From: Chlorobaculum tepidum TLS
Lineage (GTDB): Bacteria; Bacteroidota; Chlorobiia; Chlorobiales; Chlorobiaceae
Direction: 5' to 3'
DNA length: 64,000 nucleotides
Assembly (NCBI RefSeq): GCF_000006985.1
Contig: NC_002932.3
Location: 519,501-583,500 of the forward strand
Shown: piece by piece, positions 1-9,028 of the stretch
Layout of the letters: each line of letters opens with the position of its first letter
How positions within the stretch are numbered: position 1 is the first letter of the stretch
Translations under genes and position numbers: made by a program
Notes under the pieces: generated by a model
Databases searched by the model: none
What the model was told of the DNA's origin: nothing
Seen by the model: the letters and a program-made list of their open reading frames with translations, nothing else

Positions 1-308
1 TGATTCTTGACTGAATCAGGATGATCCTTGATAGCCTTTTCATACGAATCTATTAGCGAGCCGAACTGATCAGTCAACGTCTTTTCCAAAAAAGGAATCC
101 ACTGATCATATGCATCTTGTATCTCGGATTCTGAATAGTCTCGTGTCGCGGTTAACGCAAACACAGCTTTCGTGAGTATCTCTTCGAGAAATCCGAACGT
201 AGCAACCACCCGCCCAAGGCTCTCCCAGAAGCGCGACGTATGAGTGTGAGTCGGAAACTTGATAGGAAGTTCGTCAATAGCTACAAAATATCTCTTCAAT
301 TCAGTCAC
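1..308 (-). CDS. Hypothetical protein, partial (C-terminus beyond window)
   Basis: An open frame runs from a GTG at 308 to the window edge with no stop, about 102 codons. The protein begins VTELKRYFVAIDELPIKF and continues with a mostly helical, acidic stretch. A strong Shine-Dalgarno (GGAGGTTAA on the minus strand, 309-317) sits directly before the GTG, which supports both the gene and the start. I do not recognise a family and see no signal peptide, membrane segment or catalytic motif in the visible part. The gene runs out of the window on the left, so neither its length nor its neighbours can be judged. Confidence 0.6.
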   Translation of the reverse strand, partial: MTELKRYFVAIDELPIKFPTHTHTSRFWESLGRVVATFGFLEEILTKAVFALTATRDYSESEIQDAYDQWIPFLEKTLTDQFGSLIDSYEKAIKDHPDSVKN

Positions 309-481
309 TTAACCTCCGAAGCGAATCCTCTTATTTAGAGCGTTGCTTCTATGGTTTTCATCTAAAACTCTGATGGTAGGAAACGGCTTACAAGCGATTT
401 TTTCTCTTTCCAGTTGTGGCTTTTATAGTTTCTAAGTAAAAATAGCGGAAAATATTCGATACCGCCAATTGTCCTCTTCTC

Positions 482-1861
482 TCAGAACAGTGTAGCCTGC
501 GACTTGCCGGTCATTTCGGCGATATATCGGGGGACGTCGAATTTTCGTTTGCAGCCGTTTGAGTTCATGTAGCGGATGGTGCCATAGACCGGACGCTCGG
601 TCCATGGGCGGTCGTGGAGGCCGCCGATTGACCAGGCGACGCCGACGTAGCCGTTGGGGTCGCGCCCGTCAAGGGCGTAGCGGTCGTTGAGCATGAGCGC
701 GATATCGAAGGCTGCCGCCGGGGTTGCGCTCCATTCGAGAATCTTTTTTGCCCAGTACATGCGCATATATCCGTGGATGATGCCGGTTTCGAGCAACTGG
801 GTCTGGGCGGCGTTCCAGAGCGGATCGTGCGTTTGCGCCCGCTCGAACTGCTCCGGCGTGTAGATGGCGTCGCGGTGGTCGCCAGCGTGCTCCATCAGCG
901 TCTTTTTTGCCCACTCCGGAATGCCGTCGAACGAGTCGTAGCGCTCGTTGTAGTAGCAGTAGTTCTCCGACAGCTCCCGGCGGATGAACAGCTCTTCGAC
1001 GAAGGCCTCGCGGTTGACCTCTGAAGCTTTGCTCCGGGCGGCCTCGAAGGTGGCGTGCTGGGCGCTGAGCTGGCCGAAGTGCAGGTAGGGCGAGAGGCCC
1101 GAGACTGCGCCGGAGTTGGGATCGTTGCGCTCGTCGGCGTAGCGGCTCAGGCGGCCAGTGACGAAGCTGCGCAGACGCGCTTCCGCTGCCGTTTCGCCCG
1201 GTTCCAGACCGGGTACTGCCTTGATTGAACGGTCAACCTTGAGTAGCGTTTCCATCGCATTCCACTGCACCGGGGGTGGCAATGTGTCGGGCTGATGCCG
1301 GAGTTCCGGTTCGGGGAAGCCGGTCAGGAACTCACCTTGCAGGGCATTGAGCTTCGGCCTGATCGTGCGCGCGGCGTACTCCTGCTTGGGCGAAGCCAGC
1401 CAGCATGGCACGATGTTGTGCGCATCGACTTCATAAAATGCGCACGAAAGCTGCTGTGCAACAGCCAGCTTCCAGCCGCGCACCAGCTTTAGCGGCGAGA
1501 AGTCCGCCACCACCACCCCGGCGTTTCGCTTTTCAGTATACTTCGGCAGTGTTTCGCCCGGTTCGCCGTAGAGTACAGTGAACGGTACGCCCAGCTCACG
1601 CAGTCTCGTTTCCACCTCGCGAAGTCCCCGGAACATGAAGTCGTAGTGGCGCATCGGCGCACCGAGAAAGCTGGGTGAAAGGGTGAATACCACTTCGAGC
1701 GGCTGGCCGAGCTGGTTCGCCTTCTGGCAGGCAAAAAGCAGCGCCCAGTTGTGGCGCACGCGCTGGTCGCGCGACATCCAATAGATTACCGGGCCTTGTC
1801 GATCCTCGCGCTGGTTCAGGCGGAGTATCCGGCGCTCGTCGATTGTTATTGCTTTGGCCAT
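482..1861 (-). CDS. phr: Deoxyribodipyrimidine photo-lyase, class II
   Basis: This 459-residue protein is a class II CPD photolyase, a flavoprotein that uses light to split cyclobutane pyrimidine dimers in DNA. The N-terminal antenna-type domain contains the typical run YWMSRDQRVRHNWALLFA near residues 27-44. The C-terminal FAD-binding half has the class II signatures SPYLHFGQLS (about 258-267), ENYCYYNERYDSF (about 294-306) and MRMYWAKKILEW (about 366-377). The length matches the family. The gene stands alone, with an AT-rich gap upstream and the next gene on the same strand about 140 bases away. Family identity is very likely; lesion specificity (CPD rather than 6-4) is inferred from class II membership. 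Confidence 0.93.
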   Translation of the reverse strand: MAKAITIDERRILRLNQREDRQGPVIYWMSRDQRVRHNWALLFACQKANQLGQPLEVVFTLSPSFLGAPMRHYDFMFRGLREVETRLRELGVPFTVLYGEPGETLPKYTEKRNAGVVVADFSPLKLVRGWKLAVAQQLSCAFYEVDAHNIVPCWLASPKQEYAARTIRPKLNALQGEFLTGFPEPELRHQPDTLPPPVQWNAMETLLKVDRSIKAVPGLEPGETAAEARLRSFVTGRLSRYADERNDPNSGAVSGLSPYLHFGQLSAQHATFEAARSKASEVNREAFVEELFIRRELSENYCYYNERYDSFDGIPEWAKKTLMEHAGDHRDAIYTPEQFERAQTHDPLWNAAQTQLLETGIIHGYMRMYWAKKILEWSATPAAAFDIALMLNDRYALDGRDPNGYVGVAWSIGGLHDRPWTERPVYGTIRYMNSNGCKRKFDVPRYIAEMTGKSQATLF

Positions 1862-2002
1862 TAAAATGCTTAAACAATTGCCCCGGACTTTAGCCCGGGG
1901 TATACGGATAAAACAATATAAAATAAAGGTTTTAGCCCAATCTCTTTTTTTGACGTCGATTGGTGTTATGGCCGCATTAATACGTTCATCGCGTCAGCAC
2001 GT

Positions 2003-2722
2003 TCACGGTTTGACAAGGCCGGTCACGGCGAGGAAGTTGAGCAAGATCGAGCGTCCGGTCTCGGTGTATTCCTCGCTGATGGCCTCGAACTCCGCGAGCA
2101 GCTCATCGCGGTTCATCGCCTTCAGGTCGGCGTCGATGCCGATCCAGCTTTCGAACATCGCGGGCGTCATCTCGAAGTGGCATTGCAGCCCCCAAGCGTT
2201 GCTGCCGACCCGCACTACCTGATGCTTGCAGCCGCGCCCCGTGGCGAGCAGCGTCATGCCCTTCGCCGGTTCCACCGTTTCGCCGTGAAGCTGGAACACG
2301 CGCAGCCGCTCCGGCATTCCGAGGAACAGTGCATCCTGCTTGCCGTCGCCGGTCAGTTCCACCATGAACGGTTCGCCGTCAGGTTCACGGAACCCGATTT
2401 CTTTCTGGTGGCACTTCACCACGCTGCCGCCGCGAGCTTTCACGAGAAGCTGCAAGCCGAGACAGATGCCGAGGTATGGCACGCCAGCGTCAAGTGCCTT
2501 GTCGATAGCCTTCAGCTCGCCGGTGATCTGCGGCGTCGCGTCGTTGGCGCTTTGCGGCCCACCCAGCACCACCATGGCGGCATAACCGGATGGATCGGGG
2601 ATGGGTTCACTTTTTGAAAGATCACAGAGTTCAACATTGATGGCATGTTCTTCCAGCAGATTTGCAAGAAGTCCAGGGCCTTCGTGGCTGATGTTCTGAA
2701 CGACAAGTATGGTACCAGACAT
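2003..2722 (-). CDS. Class I glutamine amidotransferase (GMP synthase-like)
   Basis: The 239-residue protein is a stand-alone class I glutamine amidotransferase domain. The nucleophile elbow GICLGLQLL (Cys near residue 83) and the HFEMTP motif that supplies the catalytic His and Glu (about 183-188) are both present, and an LGGPQSAND loop occurs near residue 53. No synthetase domain is attached and none lies next door, so the ammonia acceptor is unknown. Such stand-alone proteins are often annotated as GMP synthase-like, and some act as gamma-glutamyl hydrolases. The ATG at 2722 is the only good start. Domain identity is secure; substrate is not. Confidence 0.88.
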   Translation of the reverse strand: MSGTILVVQNISHEGPGLLANLLEEHAINVELCDLSKSEPIPDPSGYAAMVVLGGPQSANDATPQITGELKAIDKALDAGVPYLGICLGLQLLVKARGGSVVKCHQKEIGFREPDGEPFMVELTGDGKQDALFLGMPERLRVFQLHGETVEPAKGMTLLATGRGCKHQVVRVGSNAWGLQCHFEMTPAMFESWIGIDADLKAMNRDELLAEFEAISEEYTETGRSILLNFLAVTGLVKP

Positions 2723-3144
2723 GGATATTGGGGTTTATCTAAAACCAAAAAGGAACAGCATCCGTTCAGTCGTCGCCGGTATCTGAACTATTGTTTGCTT
2801 TTATAAAGTAAAGCTTTTTTGGAAGGAAAACGATTTTTCTTCGATAGTATTGTTGCTGAGGGTAAATCTTTTAATCGAAAGATTGTTCGTGGTCGGATCG
2901 TCTATAGTGCGGGAGATTGAGCATTCAGGCGGGAAGCGAGAGGTTTACAGCCTGATTGCCAAGGCGCGGTGTTCCAGCGTTTTGCGGAGTTTGGGCCTCA
3001 GTGATGCGTGCAAAGTTGCTGCTTGCGATGTTTGTTTTCGCCGTTGAGTGCAGGCCGAGAGCGTCACGAGAGAGTTCCTTTCCGGAAATATTCCGCTGGT
3101 CGATTTTTCTATGCTTCCGGCCTGCCTGTCAGTTCGGGAATGTT
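2723..3144. other. Intergenic stretch without a supported gene
   Basis: About 420 bases lie between the amidotransferase and the rhodanese gene. Several short open frames exist on the plus strand, but their translations are rich in Cys, Arg and Ser with no recognisable motif, and none has a convincing ribosome binding site. I see no strong hairpin or RNA gene. The segment 2760-2870 is AT-rich and probably carries the promoter of the amidotransferase gene. Confidence 0.4.
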
Positions 3145-3528
3145 TCAGGCCTCTTTGCGGAACATTTGGAATAGCATGGTCAACGGGCTTGGTGACTCCT
3201 TTTTTCTGACCGGTAGCCCTTCTCGCTCCCAGCTGATGATGCCGTGTTGCAGGTTGTGCACCTTGCGGTGGCCGCTGTTGACCAGGATGCGCGAAGCTAT
3301 GCTGCTGCGGTTGCCGCTGTGGCAGGCGAGGATCACCTTGCGCTCCGCCGGGATTTCGTGAAGGCTGCTCTGGAACCGGCTCATCGGAACCGACAGATAA
3401 TCGGAGACGCCGAACGCTTTGCGGTTGATTTCCCGGGTTTCGCGGACATCGACCAGGAGCGCTCCTTTTTTTATCATCGAAAAGGCGGTAGAGGCATTGA
3501 CCTCTTTCACATTGCTCATCTTGGACAT
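3145..3528 (-). CDS. Rhodanese-like domain protein
   Basis: A single rhodanese domain of about 127 residues, likely a sulfurtransferase or sulfur-carrier protein. The active-site loop is ACHSGNRS with the catalytic Cys near residue 74, and the N-terminal LVDVRETREI strand-loop is typical. A short basic tail follows the domain. The frame stays open upstream to 3615, but the ATG at 3528 (MSKMSNVKEV) fits the domain boundary best; the longer version adds residues without similarity to the fold. There is no signal peptide on the chosen start, so it should be cytoplasmic. In a sulfur-oxidising phototroph a role in sulfane-sulfur handling is plausible but not shown by context. Confidence 0.85.
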   Translation of the reverse strand: MSKMSNVKEVNASTAFSMIKKGALLVDVRETREINRKAFGVSDYLSVPMSRFQSSLHEIPAERKVILACHSGNRSSIASRILVNSGHRKVHNLQHGIISWEREGLPVRKKESPSPLTMLFQMFRKEA

Positions 3529-3820
3529 AGTGCTTCGAGAGTTAGTTACTTGTAAAATGTACATCTGTTCAGTGCCTGTTTCTTTTCCGCCAGCTCTGGC
3601 CGTGGCGATAGCCATTGTGCAAACAGGCGGTTATCAGGCGCACCGGGCGGCGAGGGGCGGTTGCTTTTTCTGCCGATGCCCGTGCGGGTACGGATAATAC
3701 AAAATATCGGAAAAAGAACCATGCGCCGATCCATCACGGTCATGACCGATGGCAAGGCGTCCCTCCGGAAGGATGAACTTGGCAAGCGGGACGACGGTTC
3801 CAGTGTGGCCTGAAAAGCAA

Positions 3821-3848
3821 AAAGCCCTGAACTTGCAGGGCTTTTCGG
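3821..3848 (-). terminator. Intrinsic terminator after tRNA-Ser
   Basis: The inverted repeat AAAAGCCCTG / CAGGGCTTTT with a 6-base loop ends in a T-run when read on the minus strand. It lies 15 bases past the 3' end of tRNA-Ser. Confidence 0.75.
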
Positions 3849-3861
3849 ACTTTACTGTTCA

Positions 3862-3949
<88 letters not shown>

Positions 3950-4410
3950 GTGTTATAATGCAATCACTTAGTGATTTTTCTTCCCCATTTCCTGATCAAT
4001 ATGTTCAGTAAGCTGCATCTTTGATCATTCTCGCATTACTAAGGATTGTGATTATAAGCATTAGCGGGTATTTTACCAAGAAGTATCTGGTTCAAGGGCT
4101 TCGCCATCTTCAAGAAAATGCCGCATCTCCAACACGCTATCAGCTATGGAATACGCGAAATCAGTATCCGTATAGGTATCGTTGAACGGATTACCGGAGC
4201 GCATGTCGATTCTGGCATCGTTGGGGTTTATAGCAGTTAAAATGGGTTTCCGGAGATGCAGGTTGCTCCTGAAAAATAGCAGGAGTCGAAGGAGAATGAA
4301 GACGCTGTCTTTTTGTGGCTGATAAGGTGACGGTATAGGGGGAAAATAGGCTCACGAAAAGCCGTGCGTGATGGGGGAGAACTGATGGTAAGATGAAATA
4401 GGGCCAAAAA
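3950..4410. other. Intergenic stretch with a possible gene tail
   Basis: Between tRNA-Ser and the hairpin after the outer-membrane barrel gene there is no complete gene. The minus strand at 4073-4260 has a codon-like stretch ending in a stop, listed separately. The rest (4261-4410) looks non-coding. An AT-rich segment at 3960-4060 may hold the tRNA promoter. Confidence 0.4.
4073..4204 (-). pseudogene. Possible C-terminal gene remnant or 43-residue small protein
   Basis: On the minus strand an ATG at 4204 opens a 43-codon frame that starts MRSGNPFNDTYTDTDFAYS and ends LEPDTSW before TAA. The composition (acidic, aromatic, balanced codons) looks protein-like, unlike the surrounding translations. 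The frame continues upstream without a stop but turns into hydrophobic low-quality sequence, as if an older gene had been truncated. There is no clear ribosome binding site before the ATG. I do not recognise a family. It may be the tail of a deleted gene or chance. Confidence 0.3.
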
Positions 4411-4447
4411 GAATTGACGGCATCAAAAGGTTTGATGCCGTCAATTC
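4411..4447 (-). terminator. Strong hairpin terminator after outer-membrane barrel gene
   Basis: A perfect 17-bp inverted repeat with a 3-base loop, GAATTGACGGCATCAAA / TTTGATGCCGTCAATTC, followed on the minus strand by TTTTT. It starts 16 bases after the stop of the barrel protein gene. Confidence 0.85.
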
Positions 4448-4462
4448 AATAGTCAAAGCAGG

Positions 4463-5122
4463 TTAGAGGTTGTAGCGCATTCCAAGGAGGATTTTGCTGC
4501 CTCCAAATGAGAGCTTTGTCTTATTTTCCAAATCAAGGTCTCCCGTTTTGAAATAACGGTAGCCCAAGTCAAGAGCTACATTATTCGTTATCTTGATACC
4601 TAAACCAGCTCCAAGTTGCCAGGCAAATACGGTCTTGTCGTATGAACTATCATACTCGACCCCATCGACTTTGAACGAAGTTCCCATATCCACAAACGCT
4701 GCTCCGAGACCTCCCATCAGATAGGGAGAGAGTATCCCTTTCATGTCATAATCAGCATAAACATTATACATGACCGTAAGTGCTGATGCCGTGACTGTGA
4801 GATCTTCGTAATTATCGATTTCACCCAATTGCTCAACGATGTCTGAACCTAATACCTTATCGACATCACTTGATTGGTAGCCAACGGCGATTTCTCCACG
4901 GAACACACCTGTTTTTTCGCCAAACGCGCCCTCCAGAGCATATCCTCGCTTGTACTCAACAGCATTTTTGATCGATGTCTCAGTGTCCGAAACCTTCGCG
5001 TCACTATTACTCATAAGGTTCAGTCCACCAGAAAGGCTGATATATAAAGGATCCGCTGTAGCTGTTATAGCTGGTGCCGATAGCATTGCTGCAGCTATAG
5101 AGGTAATTGCGTATTTCTTCAT
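4463..5122 (-). CDS. Outer membrane beta-barrel protein
   Basis: A 219-residue exported protein. The N-terminus MKKYAITSIAAAMLSAPAI with a likely cut after ATA (about residue 22) is a signal peptide. The mature part alternates polar and hydrophobic residues in strand-like segments, ends in a strand closing LLGMRYNL with the terminal aromatic-x-hydrophobic pattern typical of barrels, and has the LDLGYRYFKTGDL motif common to OmpA-like or opacity-type 8-stranded barrels. No OmpA peptidoglycan domain is attached. It likely sits in the outer membrane; function is unknown. It is monocistronic, with its own strong terminator. Confidence 0.85.
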   Translation of the reverse strand: MKKYAITSIAAAMLSAPAITATADPLYISLSGGLNLMSNSDAKVSDTETSIKNAVEYKRGYALEGAFGEKTGVFRGEIAVGYQSSDVDKVLGSDIVEQLGEIDNYEDLTVTASALTVMYNVYADYDMKGILSPYLMGGLGAAFVDMGTSFKVDGVEYDSSYDKTVFAWQLGAGLGIKITNNVALDLGYRYFKTGDLDLENKTKLSFGGSKILLGMRYNL

Positions 5123-5268
5123 TTTACACTTGGTTGTGTTTGGTGGATTTCATCTGTAATGAGTGATATCCTGATTTTTTACGTTGTCAGCCGGTATAAA
5201 TTCTTCTCTTCTGATTGAAATGTACATAATGGTGCACAAATAGCGAAATGGTGATGAATAACCCCCTC

Positions 5269-5291
5269 AAACCTGCCCTTGTCCCAGGTTT
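5269..5291 (+). terminator. Hairpin beside the insertion sequence
   Basis: AAACCTG / CAGGTTT with a 9-base loop followed by TTG lies between the promoter side of the barrel gene and the insertion sequence. No gene clearly ends here on the plus strand, so a terminator role is uncertain. Confidence 0.3.
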
Positions 5292-5323
5292 TTGTCATGT
5301 GATTCCGGTATGACAAAAGATTG

Positions 5324-6688
5324 GGTTCTTCGCAGAATATCGTGGGTAAAGGAGCGCTGGGTTACGTCATGATCCGATAGCCATGTTGAGTTTTCCGCAG
5401 TAAAACAAAATCCGGATTCGGTAACTCTCGAACCGGTGAAACCCTCTTGCAGAGGCCTTGACGATCTGAATCTTGCTGTTCAAGCCTTCGGAAACTGCGT
5501 TGGTGATCGGGTGTTTGAACCAGGTCAACAGGTTGCCGAAATGGCGCTGAAGCAGCTCTTTGACCTTCGTCAACGGAACCAGACCAACCTCATCGACCCG
5601 CTTCGACCAGTACTCGAAAAAGAACGTCCCGGCATCGGCGCAACCAAGCTGCCAGAAAAATCGAAACATATTTTTTAACGACCACGCCTGTCCGGTTTTG
5701 AACTCACCCTCCATCAATTCACTCAACTCGGCCTGTTGCGGTTCGCGCATGTTTTCCGGATTACGCAGCCAGACATATGTTGAGCCGATCAGGCGTTTGT
5801 CTCCGGCCTTGTCGAGTTGGCGACACTCCTTGCGACGCACCAGATCGACAGCCTCATTGAGATACTTGCTGATATGAAAGCGATCATGCACCAGATCGGC
5901 CTTCGGCAACAGCTCTTGAACGGCATGGATAAAGGGTTTCCACATATCGACCGAGACCGCCTTGACCCCTGCTTGCTGGCTGTCGTTCAGCGATGCAAGC
6001 AGCTCTTTGGTCGCCTCGGTCGTGCGATGCTCGACCACCTCAAGCACGCGCCTTTCGCCGAGATCAGTCAGCGTTGTGACGTAATGCTGGCCCGCCTTGA
6101 AGCTTTTTTCATCGATGCCCAGATACTCGACGGTTTCGGTTTTCCGGCGAACCAATCCTCGCTGAACGGCGCGTCGCATGATTTGATTGACGGTGTGCCA
6201 GTTCAAGCGCAACAGGCGCGACGCCGCCTTGATATTGGCACAGTGCAACAACAGCTCGACGGCGAAGCTCTCGAACAGCAACGTGAAACGAGAATGCCGT
6301 GCCGCCCATGGCGCCTGAACGGTTTTGACTCCATGCTCCTTGCATTGGCAACGAGGCAAACGGGCCACCAGGATCGTCTCGAACTGCATGGTATCAAGAT
6401 GACGCCACCGCTGCTCAGCGGCATGGTCATAGATGAGGCATGATTGGCCGCAGATTGGACACTCGCCCTGCTTGCCGGTAAAGGCCAGTCTGATCTCCAC
6501 TTGCCGGCTACTCATCGACAAGTTGACGTTCTCGACTTCCCAGTTTGAGGGAAGACCTAACAGTTGGTGGTAATGGCTTGACAGGCTCTGCATGGGCGGA
6601 TCAATGTGGTTAGCTTGCTTGAATTGCACGACTACGCCAAGTTACCCATTACAGCCACAGCTTTCCACGATATTCTGCGAAGAGCCCA
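5324..6688 (-). mobile_element. ISL3-family insertion sequence with 8-bp target duplication
   Basis: The element carries one transposase gene and ends in matching inverted repeats. The left end GG(T)TCTTCGCAGAATATCG and the complement of the right end GGGCTCTTCGCAGAATATCG differ at one position over about 23 bases. The direct repeat AAAGATTG occurs on both sides (5316-5323 and 6689-6696), which fits the 8-bp duplication known for ISL3 elements. The exact boundary is ambiguous by one base because of flanking G residues. With ends, duplication and an open transposase, the copy looks recent and possibly active. Confidence 0.92.
5367..6629 (-). CDS. ISL3 family transposase
   Basis: The 420-residue transposase has the family layout: an N-terminal zinc-finger-like segment (CPICGQSC near residue 57 and a second Cys pair, RCQCKEHG near 94), a helix-turn-helix region (about 130-160), then the DDE catalytic domain. 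The acidic motifs are visible as YLGIDEKSF (about 169), VSVDMWKPF (about 225) and the C-terminal SEGLNSKIQIVKASARGF (glutamate near 383). The reading frame is intact. It fills the inverted-repeat element with little extra space. Start at the ATG 6629 is plausible; an internal ATG (MQSLSSHYH, residue 13) is the alternative. Confidence 0.93.
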   Translation of the reverse strand: MQFKQANHIDPPMQSLSSHYHQLLGLPSNWEVENVNLSMSSRQVEIRLAFTGKQGECPICGQSCLIYDHAAEQRWRHLDTMQFETILVARLPRCQCKEHGVKTVQAPWAARHSRFTLLFESFAVELLLHCANIKAASRLLRLNWHTVNQIMRRAVQRGLVRRKTETVEYLGIDEKSFKAGQHYVTTLTDLGERRVLEVVEHRTTEATKELLASLNDSQQAGVKAVSVDMWKPFIHAVQELLPKADLVHDRFHISKYLNEAVDLVRRKECRQLDKAGDKRLIGSTYVWLRNPENMREPQQAELSELMEGEFKTGQAWSLKNMFRFFWQLGCADAGTFFFEYWSKRVDEVGLVPLTKVKELLQRHFGNLLTWFKHPITNAVSEGLNSKIQIVKASARGFHRFESYRIRILFYCGKLNMAIGS

Positions 6689-6696
6689 AAGATTGG

Positions 6697-7000
6697 ATGT
6701 TGTAACGGCTTATTCTCCTTCTGGCGGTAATGTGATCGAGTAGTCTGATGCTGATGGTTTCGGGGCGCAGCATAAAACTTTGAACAATAGTTCAGGGGAA
6801 GACGCGTTATTGTTGGCTTGATGCGGAACGGGGAACAGGATGATAACGTACGTAAGCGTTAATGAGAATCACTTTCCTGAATAGATCTGCGAGAGTAAAA
6901 GGCGTTGATATAAATTCGTCCTGAATTTGAACAATCGAGCAAGCGTTGCAGCACAAATTCTACAACAGTGAAAGAGAGGGCATTGAAAGGGGTTTTAATA
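6697..7000. other. Intergenic stretch right of the insertion sequence
   Basis: About 300 bases between the insertion sequence and the tRNA-Gly pair. No supported gene is present. On the minus strand, an ATG near 6772 opens a short frame which, if the insertion sequence and one target copy are removed, would continue to about codon 44 and stop inside the left flank; this is weak evidence of a disrupted small gene. Confidence 0.35.
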
Positions 7001-7002
7001 AA

Positions 7003-7029
7003 AAAAGCCTCCGAATTCGGAGGCTTTTT
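7003..7029 (-). terminator. Terminator after first tRNA-Gly
   Basis: AAAGCCTCCGAATTCGGAGGCTTT is a near-perfect hairpin followed by a T-run on the minus strand, 9 bases after the tRNA. The same hairpin follows the second tRNA copy. Confidence 0.85.
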
Positions 7030-7035
7030 ATCGTC

Positions 7036-7110
<75 letters not shown>

Positions 7111-7282
7111 TTGAGAGCCCTAATTATAGGGAAAATTCTTTTTGTGTGCAACAGGTAGGTGAATTTTTTGCCAGCGTCTATGGGGGTGTGGCAAGTGATT
7201 TGCGAATGGCTGTTTAGTCGTGTTCTGTGACGGTTGCCGGGCGTGGCTGAGTGTGGTATTGAAGTCGAGGGGGAGAGAAGTA

Positions 7283-7311
7283 AAAAAGCCTCCAGATTCG
7301 GAGGCTTTTTT
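7283..7311 (-). terminator. Terminator after second tRNA-Gly
   Basis: AAAAGCCTCC AGATTC GGAGGCTTTT with a long A/T flank; it differs from the copy-A terminator only in the loop. Confidence 0.85.
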
Positions 7312-7317
7312 ATCATC

Positions 7318-7392
<75 letters not shown>

Positions 7393-7494
7393 ATCTGGTT
7401 AAGTGGGCTTAATGTAGGGAAAAGTCGATTTCTACGCAACAGAAATGTGAAAATTTTTTTGACCGATAAGATTTCCTCCTGTGCCACCCGATGC

Positions 7495-7516
7495 CGGGCA
7501 GCCGCGAAGGCTGCCC
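7495..7516 (-). terminator. Hairpin after trpB
   Basis: GGGCAGCC GCGAA GGCTGCCC is a GC-rich perfect hairpin 14 bases past the trpB stop. No T-run follows, so it may act as a stability hairpin or weak terminator. Confidence 0.45.
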
Positions 7517-7529
7517 CTGCTGTTCATCC

Positions 7530-8732
<1,203 letters not shown>

Positions 8733-9028
8733 AAAGCCTTACAAAGTGTTAAAGATGGCGTTGCCGTTCTGTTGCGAGCTAAAGTGCGGCGACTTCCTGT
8801 AGCTGTTGTGAATCTTTTTGCCCGTTGCCGGATGTCGGTGCAGGGTATTTGTTACAAAATATAGAAACCTTTCGATCAATTCTCCATCTGCCGGAGCCAT
8901 TCTCTTTCCGTTTCCGCGGCATGAGTTGTTCCGGAGAGGTATCGATTAAGGAGAAAGGTTTTATATATTCATGTTCTGATTTGCATGACGAACATCATCA
9001 GCGCCCGCTAACCCAGCATGATCCGCCC

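Noticed and set aside
3721-3813. Thirty-codon plus-strand frame starting MRRSITVMTDGKASLRKDE
   Set aside because: Protein-like in look but too short, without a family or clear ribosome site; it borders a tRNA terminator. Not enough to call.
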